Below, piece after piece: positions 47,639 through 59,029 of a stretch of 64,000 bases of DNA. The stretch is from contig NC_063258.1 of the NCBI RefSeq assembly GCF_019578655.1, positions 6,927,283 to 6,991,282 on the forward strand, written 5' to 3'. How positions within the stretch are numbered: position 1 is the stretch's first letter; each line of letters opens with the position of its first letter. Under the pieces are notes generated by a model, which worked only from the letters and a program-made list of their open reading frames with translations, was not told the origin of the DNA and did not search any database. Both the position numbers and the translations under genes were made by a program. The DNA comes from Ricinus communis. Its lineage: Eukaryota > Streptophyta > Magnoliopsida > Malpighiales > Euphorbiaceae.

Positions 47639-48052
47639 TATAATGTATAATTAATTAAGAATTTATTTTTATATTATCCATTAAAGTGGATTACCAAATT
47701 TACCTTATAAACTTAATTATTGATTATATATATGTAATATTACTATGGGTATTGTAGTAACTTTGTTTTCTATTTTGGTTACCCAACAGTAATTATTTGG
47801 AGAAGCAAAATTTCATTTTGGCCATTGGAACGATTTTCGCATAACAAAGTTCCAAAACATAATAAATCAATTAAATTTATATAGTGATGACATGATATCT
47901 GTATACAGAGTATATGTATAAATAAATATTTGTAATGATCTCCGTGAATCGGGGAAAATTTGAGTATATTCTCGTCTTTGAAGCGGATCTAAAAAGAACC
48001 ACATTTTAAAATGCTGCCGAATTCGCTGAAGAGGCTTCTTATGCTGCTTTTC
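47373..48052. other. AT-rich spacer with (AAT)n microsatellite
   Basis: It contains about 12 AAT units at 47602-47637. No coding sequence is recognised up to the copia LTR. Confidence 0.7.
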
Positions 48053-48438
48053 TGTTGATATTTGAGGAGCATTTTCTCCCACATTGCTAAGTTAACAATG
48101 TGGAGGTACTTTCCAAGTCTATATATAATAGAGGCCTCACCCTGTTATTATAGCATCCCAAAATAAGAGAAAAATATTAGAGAGTTAAGCAATTATTTTT
48201 CTCTTATTATAAAGAGAGAATTTTAATATTTTCTCCTTTATAAATAGAGAGTTTGTAACTCCTATTATTTTTTCTTATAGTAAGATTCTTCTATCATTGC
48301 CTGTGGTTTTTACCCTAATTTGTTGAGGGGTTTTCCACATATATCTGTGTGTTCTATTGTGTATTTTGTCTTTCTTTATCTTTATTTTCTCAAATTATTA
48401 ACTGTGATTTTGCTCTATCAGATTCATATTTTTCTACA
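48053..48438 (+). repeat. 5' LTR of copia element (start inferred)
   Basis: tgttgatatttgagg at 48053 is the best TG start. A short palindrome, cccacattg..caatgtgg (48079-48106), and a TATA box, tctatatataatag near 48118, are as expected in such LTRs. The end, ttctaca at 48438, precedes the PBS. No second LTR is available to confirm. Confidence 0.6.
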
Positions 48439-48439
48439 A

Positions 48440-48455
48440 TTGGTATCAGAGCTCC
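48440..48455 (+). other. Primer-binding site, initiator tRNA-Met
   Basis: tggtatcagagctcc begins two bases after the LTR end, the standard plant copia primer site. Confidence 0.85.
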
Positions 48456-48717
48456 TGGTTGGTAAGAAATTCCTTAAAATTCTGTGATTGCAGCTCAGCC
48501 TGATCTTTCACAGGAGTTTGAGGTTTTCTTTGGTGAAAAAGAGCTTGTGTGGAGTAGTAAGAATACTTACAATCTAGGGAAGGTTCCGCTCTAAGGAGAT
48601 TGGTATTTAAGAGGTCCGCCATGACCCTCCGCCTTTCCCCGGGAACTTACCTAGTGAGTTGTGTTCATTACTGCGGTTCATTTTACAAGCTAAAACGCAC
48701 CGTTTGTGATAGAAGTA

Positions 48718-49837
48718 ATGGCGGCAAAATTTGAGATTGAAAAGTTCAACGGGAATAATTTCTCACTGTGGAAATTAAAGAAAAAGGCTGTATTGAGAAA
48801 AGACAATTGTCTTGCGGCTATCGATGAACGTAATCGACAACACTCACAGGATGATAATAAGTGGAACGAGATGGATGGGAATGCTATTGCAAACCTTCAT
48901 CTAGCACTTGCAGATGGGATCTTGTCCAAGTATAGAAGAAAAGAAAACGGCAGAAAGGAGATTTGGGACCACCTCACTAGATTGTACGAGGCCAAGTCAT
49001 TACACAACAAAATTTTCCTTAAGAGGAAACTTTACACCTTAAGAATGTCGGAATCTACTTGATGTGAGCATCTTAATGTCTTGAATACTCTATTTTCTCA
49101 ACTCACATCGTTGGGCTATAAAATAGAGTCACAAGAACGTGCGAACTTCTACTCCAAAGTCTACCCGATTCAGATGATCAACTCATCATCAGTTTGACAA
49201 ATAATGTCATACCAAAATTCTAGTCTTTGATGATATAGCGTACCGCTATTCTTGAAGAAGAAAATCGGCGAAGAAACAAGAAAGACAAGGCAAGTTCACA
49301 ACAAATGGAAGCCTTGATGGTGATGAGAGGGAGATCAATGAGCGTGGTCCAAGTGGGAGTCACAATCATGGTAGATCAAAATCAAAGAGTAAGAAGAATT
49401 ATAAATGCTACAATTGTGGTAAGAAAGGTCACCTGAAGAAGGATTGTTGGAGTTTAAAGAATTCCAATCCTCAAGGGAATGTGGCATGCACTTCGGATGA
49501 TGGAAATGTATTATGCTGTGAAGCAGCAATATCAACTGAAAGCAGGAAGAGATTTGCTGATGTATGGCTTCTTGACTCAGGAGCAACTTATCACATGACC
49601 TCTCGAAGAGAGTGGTTCCATCATTATGAAACTATCTTAGGAGGATTTGTGTATAGTTGTCAAGATAATGCCTTAAAGATTATAGGCATTGGAACTATCA
49701 GGTTAAAGATGCATGACGGTACAGTCCGCACTATTCAAGGAGTGCGACATGTGGAAGGTCTGAAGAAGAATTTGTTATCTCCGGGACAAATTTGGATGAT
49801 CTTAATTGCATTATCAAAGTTCGGAAAGGAATCATGA
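48718..49837 (+). pseudogene. Copia gag and protease region, disrupted
   Basis: The ATG at 48718 starts MAAKFEIEKFNGNNFSLWKL (copia gag N-terminus) and is open to a TGA at 49060. Text continues in shifted frames (NTLFSQLTSLGYK, LLQSLPDSDDQLIISLTNN) to a CCHC knuckle, CYNCGKKGHLKKDC, near 49410. The protease active site VWLLDSGATYHMTS is intact near 49563-49600, in the open stretch 49481-49837 with GIGTIRLKMHDGTV. A frame break near 49785 separates it from the pre-integrase part. The Gag-Pol of this group is normally one long ORF of about 1300 codons. Confidence 0.9.
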
Positions 49838-51122
49838 AGATTAGCCAGAGAGCGCTTGTAATTATGAAAGGAGAAAAAATTCACGCTAATTTATATATGT
49901 TTTGGGAGAGACTGCATGAAGCGGAAGCATCATTGCTTCAAGTAGTTCAAGCGAGAGATCTGCAATGGTGTGGCATCAGAAGCTTAGACATATGTCTGAA
50001 CAAGGCATGAAGATTCTTGCTGAGAAAAATCTACTTCCTGGTCTCACAAAGGTGTCATTACCCTTTTGTGAGCATTGCATAACAAGCAAGCAGCATCGAC
50101 TACAGTTCAATACATCCAATTCTAGAAGCAAGGATGTTCTAGAATTAGTTCACTCTGATGTATTGCAAGCACCGGTTTCATCACTAGGAGGAGCTAAGTA
50201 CTTTGTGTCCTTCATCGATGATTACTCCAGGAGATGTTGGGTGTATCCAATCAAGAGCAAGGGAGATGTATTTGTAGTTTTCAAAACTTACAAAGCGCGG
50301 GTTGAACTAGATTCAGGCAATAAGATCAAGTGTTTAAGGACAGATAATGGAGGAGAATACACAGGTCATGAATTTAATAGCTTTTGCAAGCAAGAAGGCA
50401 TCAAGAGACAGTTCACTACGGCATACACTCCTCAACAAAATGGAGTGGCAGAGCGGATGAACAGAACTCTGTTAGAAAGAACTAGAGCATTGTTGGGAGC
50501 TGCAGGCCTAAATAAGAGGCGATTAACACTTTGTTATGTGATTAACCGGTCTCCATCTACAGCAATTGATCAAAAGACACCGATGGAGATGTGGACTGGG
50601 AAGCCAGTTGATTATTCAAACCTCCATATATTTGGAAGTCCTGTGTATGTGATGTATAATATCCAAGAAACTACAAAGCTGGATCCAAAATCCAGGAAGT
50701 GTTTGTTCTTGGGATATGCTGATGGTGTGAAGGGGTATCGCCTGTGGGATCCCACTGCCCACAAGGTTATAATCAGCAGGGATGTAATCTTCCTAGAAGA
50801 TAAATTGAAGGGAGAAGATGATAGCACTTCAAAAGAAAATTCAGAGACTACAACTATACAGGTGGAAAGAAAGTCTACAGAAGAAGATTCTTCTGAAGTA
50901 GCACCAGAGCACGAAGAGGAAGAACCAGTCGAGTTTGAAGAGCCAGCCGAAGTTGAAGAGTCAGAACTTGGAAAGGGAAAACGTATAAAATTTACACCAA
51001 CCTGGCATAAAGATTATGATATAGGCAGCAATGTCGCATACTGTCTTCTAACTGAGGAAGGAGAGCCATCAACTCTCCAAGAAGCAATGAGCGATTCGGA
51101 TGCATCTCGTTGGATGGCGTGA
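49838..51122 (+). pseudogene. Copia pre-integrase and integrase
   Basis: The stretch 49965-51122 is open for 385 codons: GAG-pre-integrase (WHQKLRHMSEQGMKILAEKN), HHCC zinc motif (CEHCITSKQHRL), DDE core with FIDDYSRRCWVYPIKSKG, CLRTDNGGEYTGHEF and YTPQQNGVAERMNRTLLERTR, then GKPVDYSNLHIFGSPVYVMY and FLGYADGVKGYRLWDP. A small deletion is likely after LLGAAGLNKRR, where the usual FWAEAV block is missing. All three catalytic acids are visible. The frame ends at a TGA at 51120 inside the linker to RT. Confidence 0.93.
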
Positions 51123-51981
51123 ATGCAAGAAGAGATGGAAGCTCTACATAAGAACAAGACTTGGGAGCTTGTGCCACTACCACAAGGAAGAAAGGCCATT
51201 GGCAACAAATGGGTCTTTAAGATCAAAAGAAATAGTGATGATCAAGTGGAGCGGTTTCGTGCAAGAATGGTGGTGAAAGGATATGCTCAGAAGGAGGGAT
51301 TGACTTGATGAAATATTTTCCCCTGTGGTTCGATTAACAACTGTTCGAGTAGTCTTGGCGATGTGTGCTACATTTGACTTACATCTAGAGCGTACTAGAT
51401 GTGAAAACAGTTTTCTCCATGGAGATCTTAAGGAAGAAATTTATATGCTCCAGCCAGAAGGTTTTGAAGAAAAAGGAAAGCGGAACTTGGTTTGTAGGTT
51501 GAACAAATCTCTATACGGTTTAAAGCAGGCGCCGAGGTGTTGGTATAAGAGATTTGATTCCTTCATCATGAGCCTTGGATACAACAGACTTAATGCAGAC
51601 CCTTGTGCATATTTCAAGAGGTTTGGTAAAAGTGATTTTGTTATGTTACTGTTGTATGTAGATGACATGTTGGTAGCAGGCCCCAACAAAGATCATATTG
51701 AAGAACTAAAGGCACAGTTGGCTAGGGAATTTGAAATGAAGGACTTGGGACCAGCAAACAAGATTCTAGGGATGCAAATTCACCGAGACAGAAACAATAG
51801 GAAGATTTGGCTTTCTCAAAAAAATTATTTGAAGAAGGTCTTGCGACGCTTCAATATGCAAGATTGTAAGTCAATTTCTACCCTACTTCCTGTTAGTTTC
51901 AAATTATCCTCCAGTATGAGTCCTAGCAGTGAAGAAGGAAGGATGGAAATGTCTCGAGTACCGTATGCATCAGTAGTGGGG
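51123..51981 (+). pseudogene. Copia reverse transcriptase (RVT_2), interrupted at its end
   Basis: 51123-51308 encodes ALHKNKTWELVPLPQGRK and RARMVVKGYAQKEG, then a stop. 51325 onward gives SPVVRL-type text, SFLHGDLKEEIYMLQPEGF-like, SLYGLKQAPRCWYKRFDSF and the catalytic YVDDMLVAG near 51655-51680, then LGMQIHRDRNNRKIWLSQ. The reading reaches RVPYASVVG, where the inserted element begins at 51982; the apparent continuation to 52362 is inserted LTR sequence, not copia. Confidence 0.92.
51977..51981. repeat. Target-site duplication, left copy (tgggg)
   Basis: tgggg precedes the LTR start, and the same five bases follow the other LTR at 61897-61901. Both lie at the same codon of the copia host. 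Confidence 0.88.
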
Positions 51982-54825
51982 TGTCACGACCCCACCCGTG
52001 GGCCCGTGACCGGCACTAGGGAATGGGTAGGCTTAAGGCCACCGAAACCCGTAGTAAGCCTGACACTCATTGATTTAAACAAATCTCAACTCAAATTAAT
52101 ATTATTAAAACCACAAATCATCTTAATAGTTACACTTTACAAAAATTACTTCGGTCTACCAGAAAAAACTAGGCGAGACCCGAAGCTCAAAAAATTTACA
52201 ACTGATACATCCACTATTACTAATGCGGAGAATCTAAGATTTACCATTTTACATACCAAATCAAATACTTCACCTGATGATGAAGGAGTCGGGTTACTGA
52301 ATAAGAGTCGCGAGAGGACTAACGATCACAAATCTGAAAAAATAAATGGAGACTGGGTCTAGAGTGAGTTAAAATCAAATAATCTAGAGACTATTGCTTC
52401 TTCTCAGAAAACATAGATTATTCAAATCAGTATATCAAACCATACTATAATCATACCCTACTATTTCCTTCACATAAAATATTAATCATTCGAATCAAAA
52501 TATCAACCATGCACGTAAATACAAATCACATTATAATCAAATAACATAATAAATTAATAAATGAATAAATAAAAATATATTTTTACTTTTACGGGACGAG
52601 TGGCTCAGTAGAACCCTAACCCCAAATTCTAATAGCCTTTCGGCTCTCTTAATCCAACAGGTCTGGCGCCCAGAGAGCAAGCTCGATCAGGTCCTTACCT
52701 CCAAATGAACACTTGAATTCCAAATAAGCCGGCGCCCAGAGAGCAAGCTCGATCAGGGACCTTAACTCCGGTAATCAACTGAACTCAGCCCAGAGAGCAA
52801 TGCTCGATCAGGGCAAACAAATCCATAATAACCTTATATCCAGGATCATTACCGGTGCGCACGCGGTCCTCATGTAACCCATTAGGCGGCATGTTCTACA
52901 AGCCACATTTCCCAAATCGCAATCACCGCATTTAATAAATATCATTGTCTAATGAAATCATTCAACACATATCAAAATAAAGATTAAAAATTTAGGATAA
53001 GGCAACGTGCAATTCGTGTCGACAGAATAATAATATCTATATTATTATAACGTTACTAATAATAATATTTATATTATTTTCAAATATTAATAATCAAGTG
53101 AAATCATTTATTTTGCGATACTAATAATTATATTAAGCACAAATTCTAAATAGCATATGAAAATCAGACTAGCAATAGCGCAAAGATTAAATGACTTTAA
53201 CTCACAGGATTGGGCGACCTCCTAGCTCTGCTCCGGAGCCTCGGTTGGAGCTAGCCGAACAGACAGATCATCTAATCACGGAAAACAATTTATCAATACG
53301 CTGAGACAATCGATCATTAATCCTAGGTCTAGACTCCTGCGACTAAGAATCTCAACTCGGAAAATTCTAGAAAATCAGAACCTCCCCTACAACACGAACA
53401 CTACCCCCCGTAAAAACGGGTCCAGGACCTGCCAGAAGAACACTTCAAATACTTAACGATTCAAACAATAGGAGTCGGGTCCCCAAACTTCACTATTTCC
53501 CGACTCCGCCACACAGCACAAAATCCGACTATGGCAGGCCAACTGACAGACAAATATTTTTGACTCACAAAATCATCAAATACTCAATATAATCCAATAG
53601 ACACAATTAAACCAACAATTTCTAAAAATAACGGGCCAAAGAAAATTACCGAGACGCCGGCTTGACTCGCCTCCACCACGAGTCCGATCGCGATCCGAAC
53701 ACACCATCGGACTCACAACGATGACGATCCCGCCCGATTTTCCGATCTGACACCCGATCATCCGGAGAGATTTGCGGACGATCTCGACCGTCGATTTACA
53801 AACGAAGCCCGATCGCCACGAAATCAGTGCCATCGCGAAGCTTGAGTAGAGGAGAGTCGGGATACATCCTCCGATCATCCATCCTCCACCGGATATCGCC
53901 GGAAAAGCCCAAAAACGATGGCTGCCACCATTATCTCTCTCCACCGGATCTTCCGTCTCCCGGCCACCACAGTACGGCCACGCTAAAAGAAAGCTCTCGG
54001 CCAGAGAGCCGATCGCCACCCAACTCGGCCGCCAACACCGGAAACACGCTTGGAAGCCACGCCACATGCGCGATTCCTCTGGGCCATTGCGCTCACGGTA
54101 TGCCGCTCGCGCCCGAGCCACCGCACGCCGCCGCCGCCTTCCTCCCTTCTTCTTGCCATCGCCTCTCTCTCCCGATCTCCTTTCTCTCCCCGATTCCATT
54201 TCTTTCAATATCGACATTAGGCCCCCGAACTTTTTCTTATTACAATTTAGTCCCTCAACTTTGTTAATTACTTACAATTCCATCCTGCAAAAATTCCAAT
54301 TTGACCCCCAAACTTCTTTTTAGCCTTTCAATTAAGCCCTTAACTATTTAATTTGGGCCAAATCCGAATTACTGAAAATACACAATTATAAAAATACCCC
54401 TGGCCGACATATTTATTTACAAAAATACCAAGCTCACAAATTTTCATTAAAACCCCATAAAAATAACATTATACTTTCAATCCTTATTCCAAAATAAATT
54501 TCCAATTAAATCCTACACACAATTAAATTAAATAATCAATTTCCAACTTAAAATTTAATACTACTAATCAATTATAATACCAATTTTCCTAAAATTCTTT
54601 TATAAAAACATCCTTTATAATTTCTTCCAAAATTTTCCGATATATAATTTTACTTGAATAATTTCTTAAAATTTCAAACTAATTGGGTATAGAAAATAAC
54701 TCATTTATTTGATTAATATTAAATTTTTCATTAAATCATTTCAAATTAAACCCAATAATAATGAAGCTAAAATTAACTTAAATAAAAACTCATTATTAAA
54801 TATATAAAAAATTCCGGGTGTTACA
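51982..54825 (-). repeat. 3' LTR (copy A) of LARD-like element
   Basis: Copy A is collinear with C (59030-61896) and, inverted, with B (55356-58152). It contains three spaced copies of cccagagagcaagctcgatc (52670-52815) and a CpG-rich block at about 53640-54210 with apparent ORFs on both strands that differ between copies. Confidence 0.93.
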
Positions 54826-55355
54826 TTCTCCCCCCCTTAAAAAAAAATTCGACCTCGAATTTTAAAAGAAAAGGGGGCTTCACTTACGACTGAAACTAAT
54901 TAGGAACCTTTCATCTCCAACCCGGCTTCTCGGGAACTTTCCTCGGCAGAAACTAAACTAAACCACAAGACTCATCGATAAAAGCTTTTAGCAAAACTAA
55001 CAATCCTGATTTACGGCTCGTCGGAAACCAAATCTTTACTTACATCCACACACTGAGGATCCAACACGAGCAAAAGATCGAAAATATACTTCCTCAACTC
55101 AGACCTACGAACAACTGGATTTAACCTCAGAGAACATTACTAATACTTGGCGGTAAGTCCAACTTACATGCCACCTCACCAACCTGCCGACAAAACCAAG
55201 GGTCCTCACAACCTTATTTTCTTACCAAACCACATCACTTATGACATACCAGCCATCTAGTTTCCATAACCGACACAACTCATGCCATCCTGACACAAGA
55301 TTCCTCTTTGTCTAAAATCCAAAAGCCTCCCTTATAATCTAACATGGGGCCTACA
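54826..55355. other. Internal region of LARD-like element, 3' side with polypurine tract
   Basis: On the minus strand aaggggggggagaa-type purines (opposite ttctcccccccttaa) abut LTR A. The rest is non-coding; no gag or pol similarity is seen. Confidence 0.75.
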
Positions 55356-58152
55356 TGTAACACCCAGAATTTTTATATATTTAATAATGAGTTTTTATTT
55401 AAGTTAATTTTAGCTTCATTATTATTGGGTTTAATTTGAAATGATTATATTTTGGCTATTCAAAATTTTTCCAAATGCATATTTATATAAGTAAAATTAT
55501 ATATTGAAAAATTTTGGAAGAAATTATAAAGGATGTTTTTATAAAAAAATTTTGGGAAAATTGGTATTATAATTGATTAGTAGTATTAAATTTTAAGTTG
55601 GAAATTGATTATTTAATTTAATTGTGTGTAGGATTTAATTGGAAATTTATTTTGGAATAAGGATTGAAAGTATAATGTTATTTTTATGGGGTTTTAATGG
55701 AAATTTGTGAGCTTGGTATTTTGTAAATAAATATGTCGGTCGGGGGTATTTTGTAATTGTGTATTTTCAATAATTCGGATTTGGCCCAAATTAAATAGTT
55801 AGGGGCTTAATTGAAAGGCTAAAAAGAAGTTTGGGGGTCAAATTGGAATTCTGGGATGAAATTGTAAGTAATTAAGGAAGTTGAGGGATCAAATTGTAAT
55901 AAGGAAAAGTTCGGGGCCTAATGTCGATATTGAAAGGAAAGAAAATCGGGAAGAGGAAGAGGAAGAAAGGGAGGAGAGAGAGGCGTCGGCGTCCATGGTG
56001 GACGGACCCTGGAGGCCGGTCGGAAGGAGCGCACGTCAGCGGCCGATGGTGGCGGTGGAAGCGGTGGCGGCGTCGGCGGGCGGAATCAGCGACGAGTGGC
56101 GGCTTCCGAGCGTCGTTCGGCCGTTTCCGGTGGCCTTCCGTACCGATCTCGGTGGCGATCAACTCCCTTGGAGAGAGCTTCCTTTTGGCGGTAGCGGCGT
56201 CGGTTTTGGTGGCCGGAGGAGAGAGTTCCGGCGAAGTGGAGGCAGCCGCGTTTTTGGGCTTTTCCGGCGAGCTCCGGCGGAGGATGGATGATCGGAGGAT
56301 GTATCCCGACTCTCCTCAGCTCAAGCTTCGCGATGGCACCGGTTTTGTGGCGATCGGGCTTCGTTGGCAAATCGACGGTCGAGATCGTCCGCAAATCTCT
56401 CCGGATGATCGGGTGTCAGATCGAAAAATCAGAAGCAGAGATCGTCGTCAGCGCGCCGTTGTGAGTCCGATGGTATGTTCGGATCGTCGATCGGACTCCG
56501 GCGGCCGGAGGCGAGTCGACCGAGCGACCGAGCGTCTCGGTAATTTTCTTTAGCCCATTATTTTTAGAAATTCTTGGTTTAATTGTATCTATTGGATTAT
56601 TTTGTGTATTTGATGATATTTGTGAGTCATAAATAATTGTCTGTCAGTTTGCCTGCCTCGTATTTTGTGCTATGTGGCGGAGTCGGGAAATAGTGAAGTT
56701 TGGGGACCCGACTCCGGTTGTTTAAATTGTTGGATATTTGGAGTGTTTTTCTGGCAGGTCCTGGACCCGTTTTTACGGGGGGTAATGTTCGTGTTGTACG
56801 GGAGGTTCTGCCGAATTTTGTAGTTCAGTCGAGATTCTTAGGCAGTCTGGGAGTCTAGACCTAGGATTAATGATGGATTGTTTCATCGTTTTGATAAATT
56901 GTTTTCCGTGACTAGATTGATCATGCATTGGCTCGCTCCTACCGAGGCACCGGAGCGAGCTAGGAGGTCGCCAAACCTGTGAGTTAAAGTCATTTAATCA
57001 TTGCACTATTGCTAAGTCTGATTTTAATATGCTATTTTGGAAGTTTATGTTTAACATGGTTATTAGTATCACAACGTAAATAATTTCACTGGACTATTAA
57101 TTATTGAAAATAATATAAATATTATTATTAGTAACGTTATAATAATACAGATATTATTATTCTGTCGACACGAATTGCACGTTGCCTTATCCTAAATTTT
57201 TAATCTTTATTTTGATATGTGTTGAATGATTTCATTAGACAATGATATGTATTAAATGCGGTGATTGCGATTTGGGAAATGTGGCTTGTAGAACATGCCG
57301 CGTCTGGTAATGATCATGGACATAAGGTTATTATGGATTTGTTTGCCCGATCGAGCATTGCTCACGAGTTCGATTGATTGCCGGAGTTAAGGTCCCTGAT
57401 CGAGCTTGCTCTCTGGGCGCCGGCTTATTTGGAATTCAAGTGTTCAGGCTAGAGGTAAGGACCCCGATCGAGCTTGCTCTCCGGCCAGACTGTTGGATTA
57501 AGAGAGCCGAAAGGCTATTAGAATTTGGGGTTAGGGTTCTACTGAGCCACTCGTCCCGTAAAAGTAAAAATATATTTTTATTTATTCATTTATTCATTTA
57601 TTTATTTATTATGGTATGATTATAATATGGATTGTATTTACGTGCATGACTAATATTTTATATGAAGGAAATAGTAGGGTATGATTATAGTATGGTTTGA
57701 TATACTGATTTGAATAATCTATGTTTTCTGAGAAGAAGCAATAGTCCCTAGATTATTTGATTTTAACTCACTCTCGAGACTGACAGTCTCATTTTTACTG
57801 TTTTTCAGATTTGTGACTGTTAGTCCTCCGCGACTCTTATTCAAGAACTCCTTCATCATCGGGTGATGTATTTGATTTGGTATGTAAATTGGTAAATCTT
57901 AGATTCTCCGCAGTAGTAATAGTAGATGTATCAGTTGTAAATTTCTGAGCTTCGGGTCTCGCCTAGTTTTTCTGGTAGACCGAATTAATTTTTGTAAAGT
58001 GTAGCTATTAAGATAATTTGTGGTTTTAATAATATTAATTTGAGATGAGGTTTGTTTAAATCAGTGAGTGTCAGGCTTACTACGGGTTTCGGTGGCCTTA
58101 AGCCTACCCATTCCCTAGTGCCGGTCACGGGCCCACGGGTGGGGTCGTGACA
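55356..58152 (+). repeat. Solo LTR (copy B) of the same family, inverted
   Basis: It starts tgtaacaccc at 55356 and ends ggtcgtgaca at 58152, so it reads on the plus strand, opposite to A and C. Flanking pentamers ctaca (55351-55355) and ctata (58153-58157) look like a target duplication with one change. It is not preceded or followed by PBS or PPT, so it is a solo LTR formed by recombination after a separate insertion. Confidence 0.85.
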
Positions 58153-59011
58153 CTATAGCTCCACATACTCACTCTCTCAACAACTCAACTCGTCATCCAG
58201 AGAATTCTCAAGCTAACACTATTTACTTTGAAAAATTACATCTTTACTTACTTTATAATCATCACTGATAAAAACTTTATTATCTTGGAAAAATACTTTT
58301 ATAAAATCGTAAAATCTTTAGCCATTTCTTTATATAAAATTTTACAATATCGCGCGCCAGGGTGATGATGCCCCTATCACCAAGTGTTGCAATGCACAAT
58401 GTATGATGCATGTCCTAAAATGAATTTAGGCATGCCTAACAGTGAAATGCCATAATGCATTCTTACAGGACTGGGCGCAACATTGTATTTTAAAACACTT
58501 GTTCTACTTAGAAAAATAGATAATGTTCGCTTAAGTTTCTCTGGATTCTGAGCGTCCGAAAACACTCCTACCATCTTTCTTAAGCTTCTTACAATCACCA
58601 ACTCAACCATAATAGCTGACATCCACTCGACTTCCCAGGCACTACCTTCGGCGCTACTCAATAAGACGATGCCTGATGCGATGACGAGGCGGTTCATGAC
58701 ACGACTGCAACCACGCTCTACACTAAAACTGACTGCGGTGCCCACCATCGAAATCACAATCAAAGCTTCTAAAGGCGGACTGCACTAATCACTTGAAGAA
58801 ACAGCACGAGTCTATCGCGCTTCGGATCTTCCCATCGCTACAAAACACATTCTCAGCACGGCACCAAAGACAAGCTTACAAGAAAGGAAAGACTGACTCT
58901 CTAACAGTGAAAGCTGAGACACTAGAGTCAATGAAAACAACAAGACAAACTTGATCCTAACTCCGCAGTACCAAGAAAAATCTTAACTTAGGTCGAAGGA
59001 AATCTAAACCT
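58153..59011. other. Internal region of LARD-like element, 5' side
   Basis: This is the leader between the solo LTR and PBS. A minus-strand open stretch of 128 codons (58763-58377, MIVISMVGTAVSFSV...) lies where gag would start, but I recognise no Gag motif and make no functional claim. Confidence 0.55.
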
Positions 59012-59029
59012 AAGCTCTGATACCAACTT
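59012..59029 (-). other. Primer-binding site of LARD-like element
   Basis: On the minus strand aagttggtatcagagctt follows the LTR end ggtcgtgaca directly. It is complementary to the initiator tRNA-Met 3' end. Confidence 0.88.

Noticed and set aside
51325..52362. 345-codon ORF read as one protein
   Set aside because: It is a fusion artefact: copia RT up to about 51981, then inserted LTR sequence.
53576..54217. 213-codon minus-strand Arg-rich ORF in LTR copy A, with counterparts in B and C
   Set aside because: Frames and stops differ among the three copies, it lies wholly in LTR sequence, and no family is recognisable.
58377..58763. 128-codon minus-strand ORF after the PBS as a gag gene
   Set aside because: Position fits gag, but no zinc knuckle or Gag motif is visible and the element is otherwise empty, so no function is claimed.
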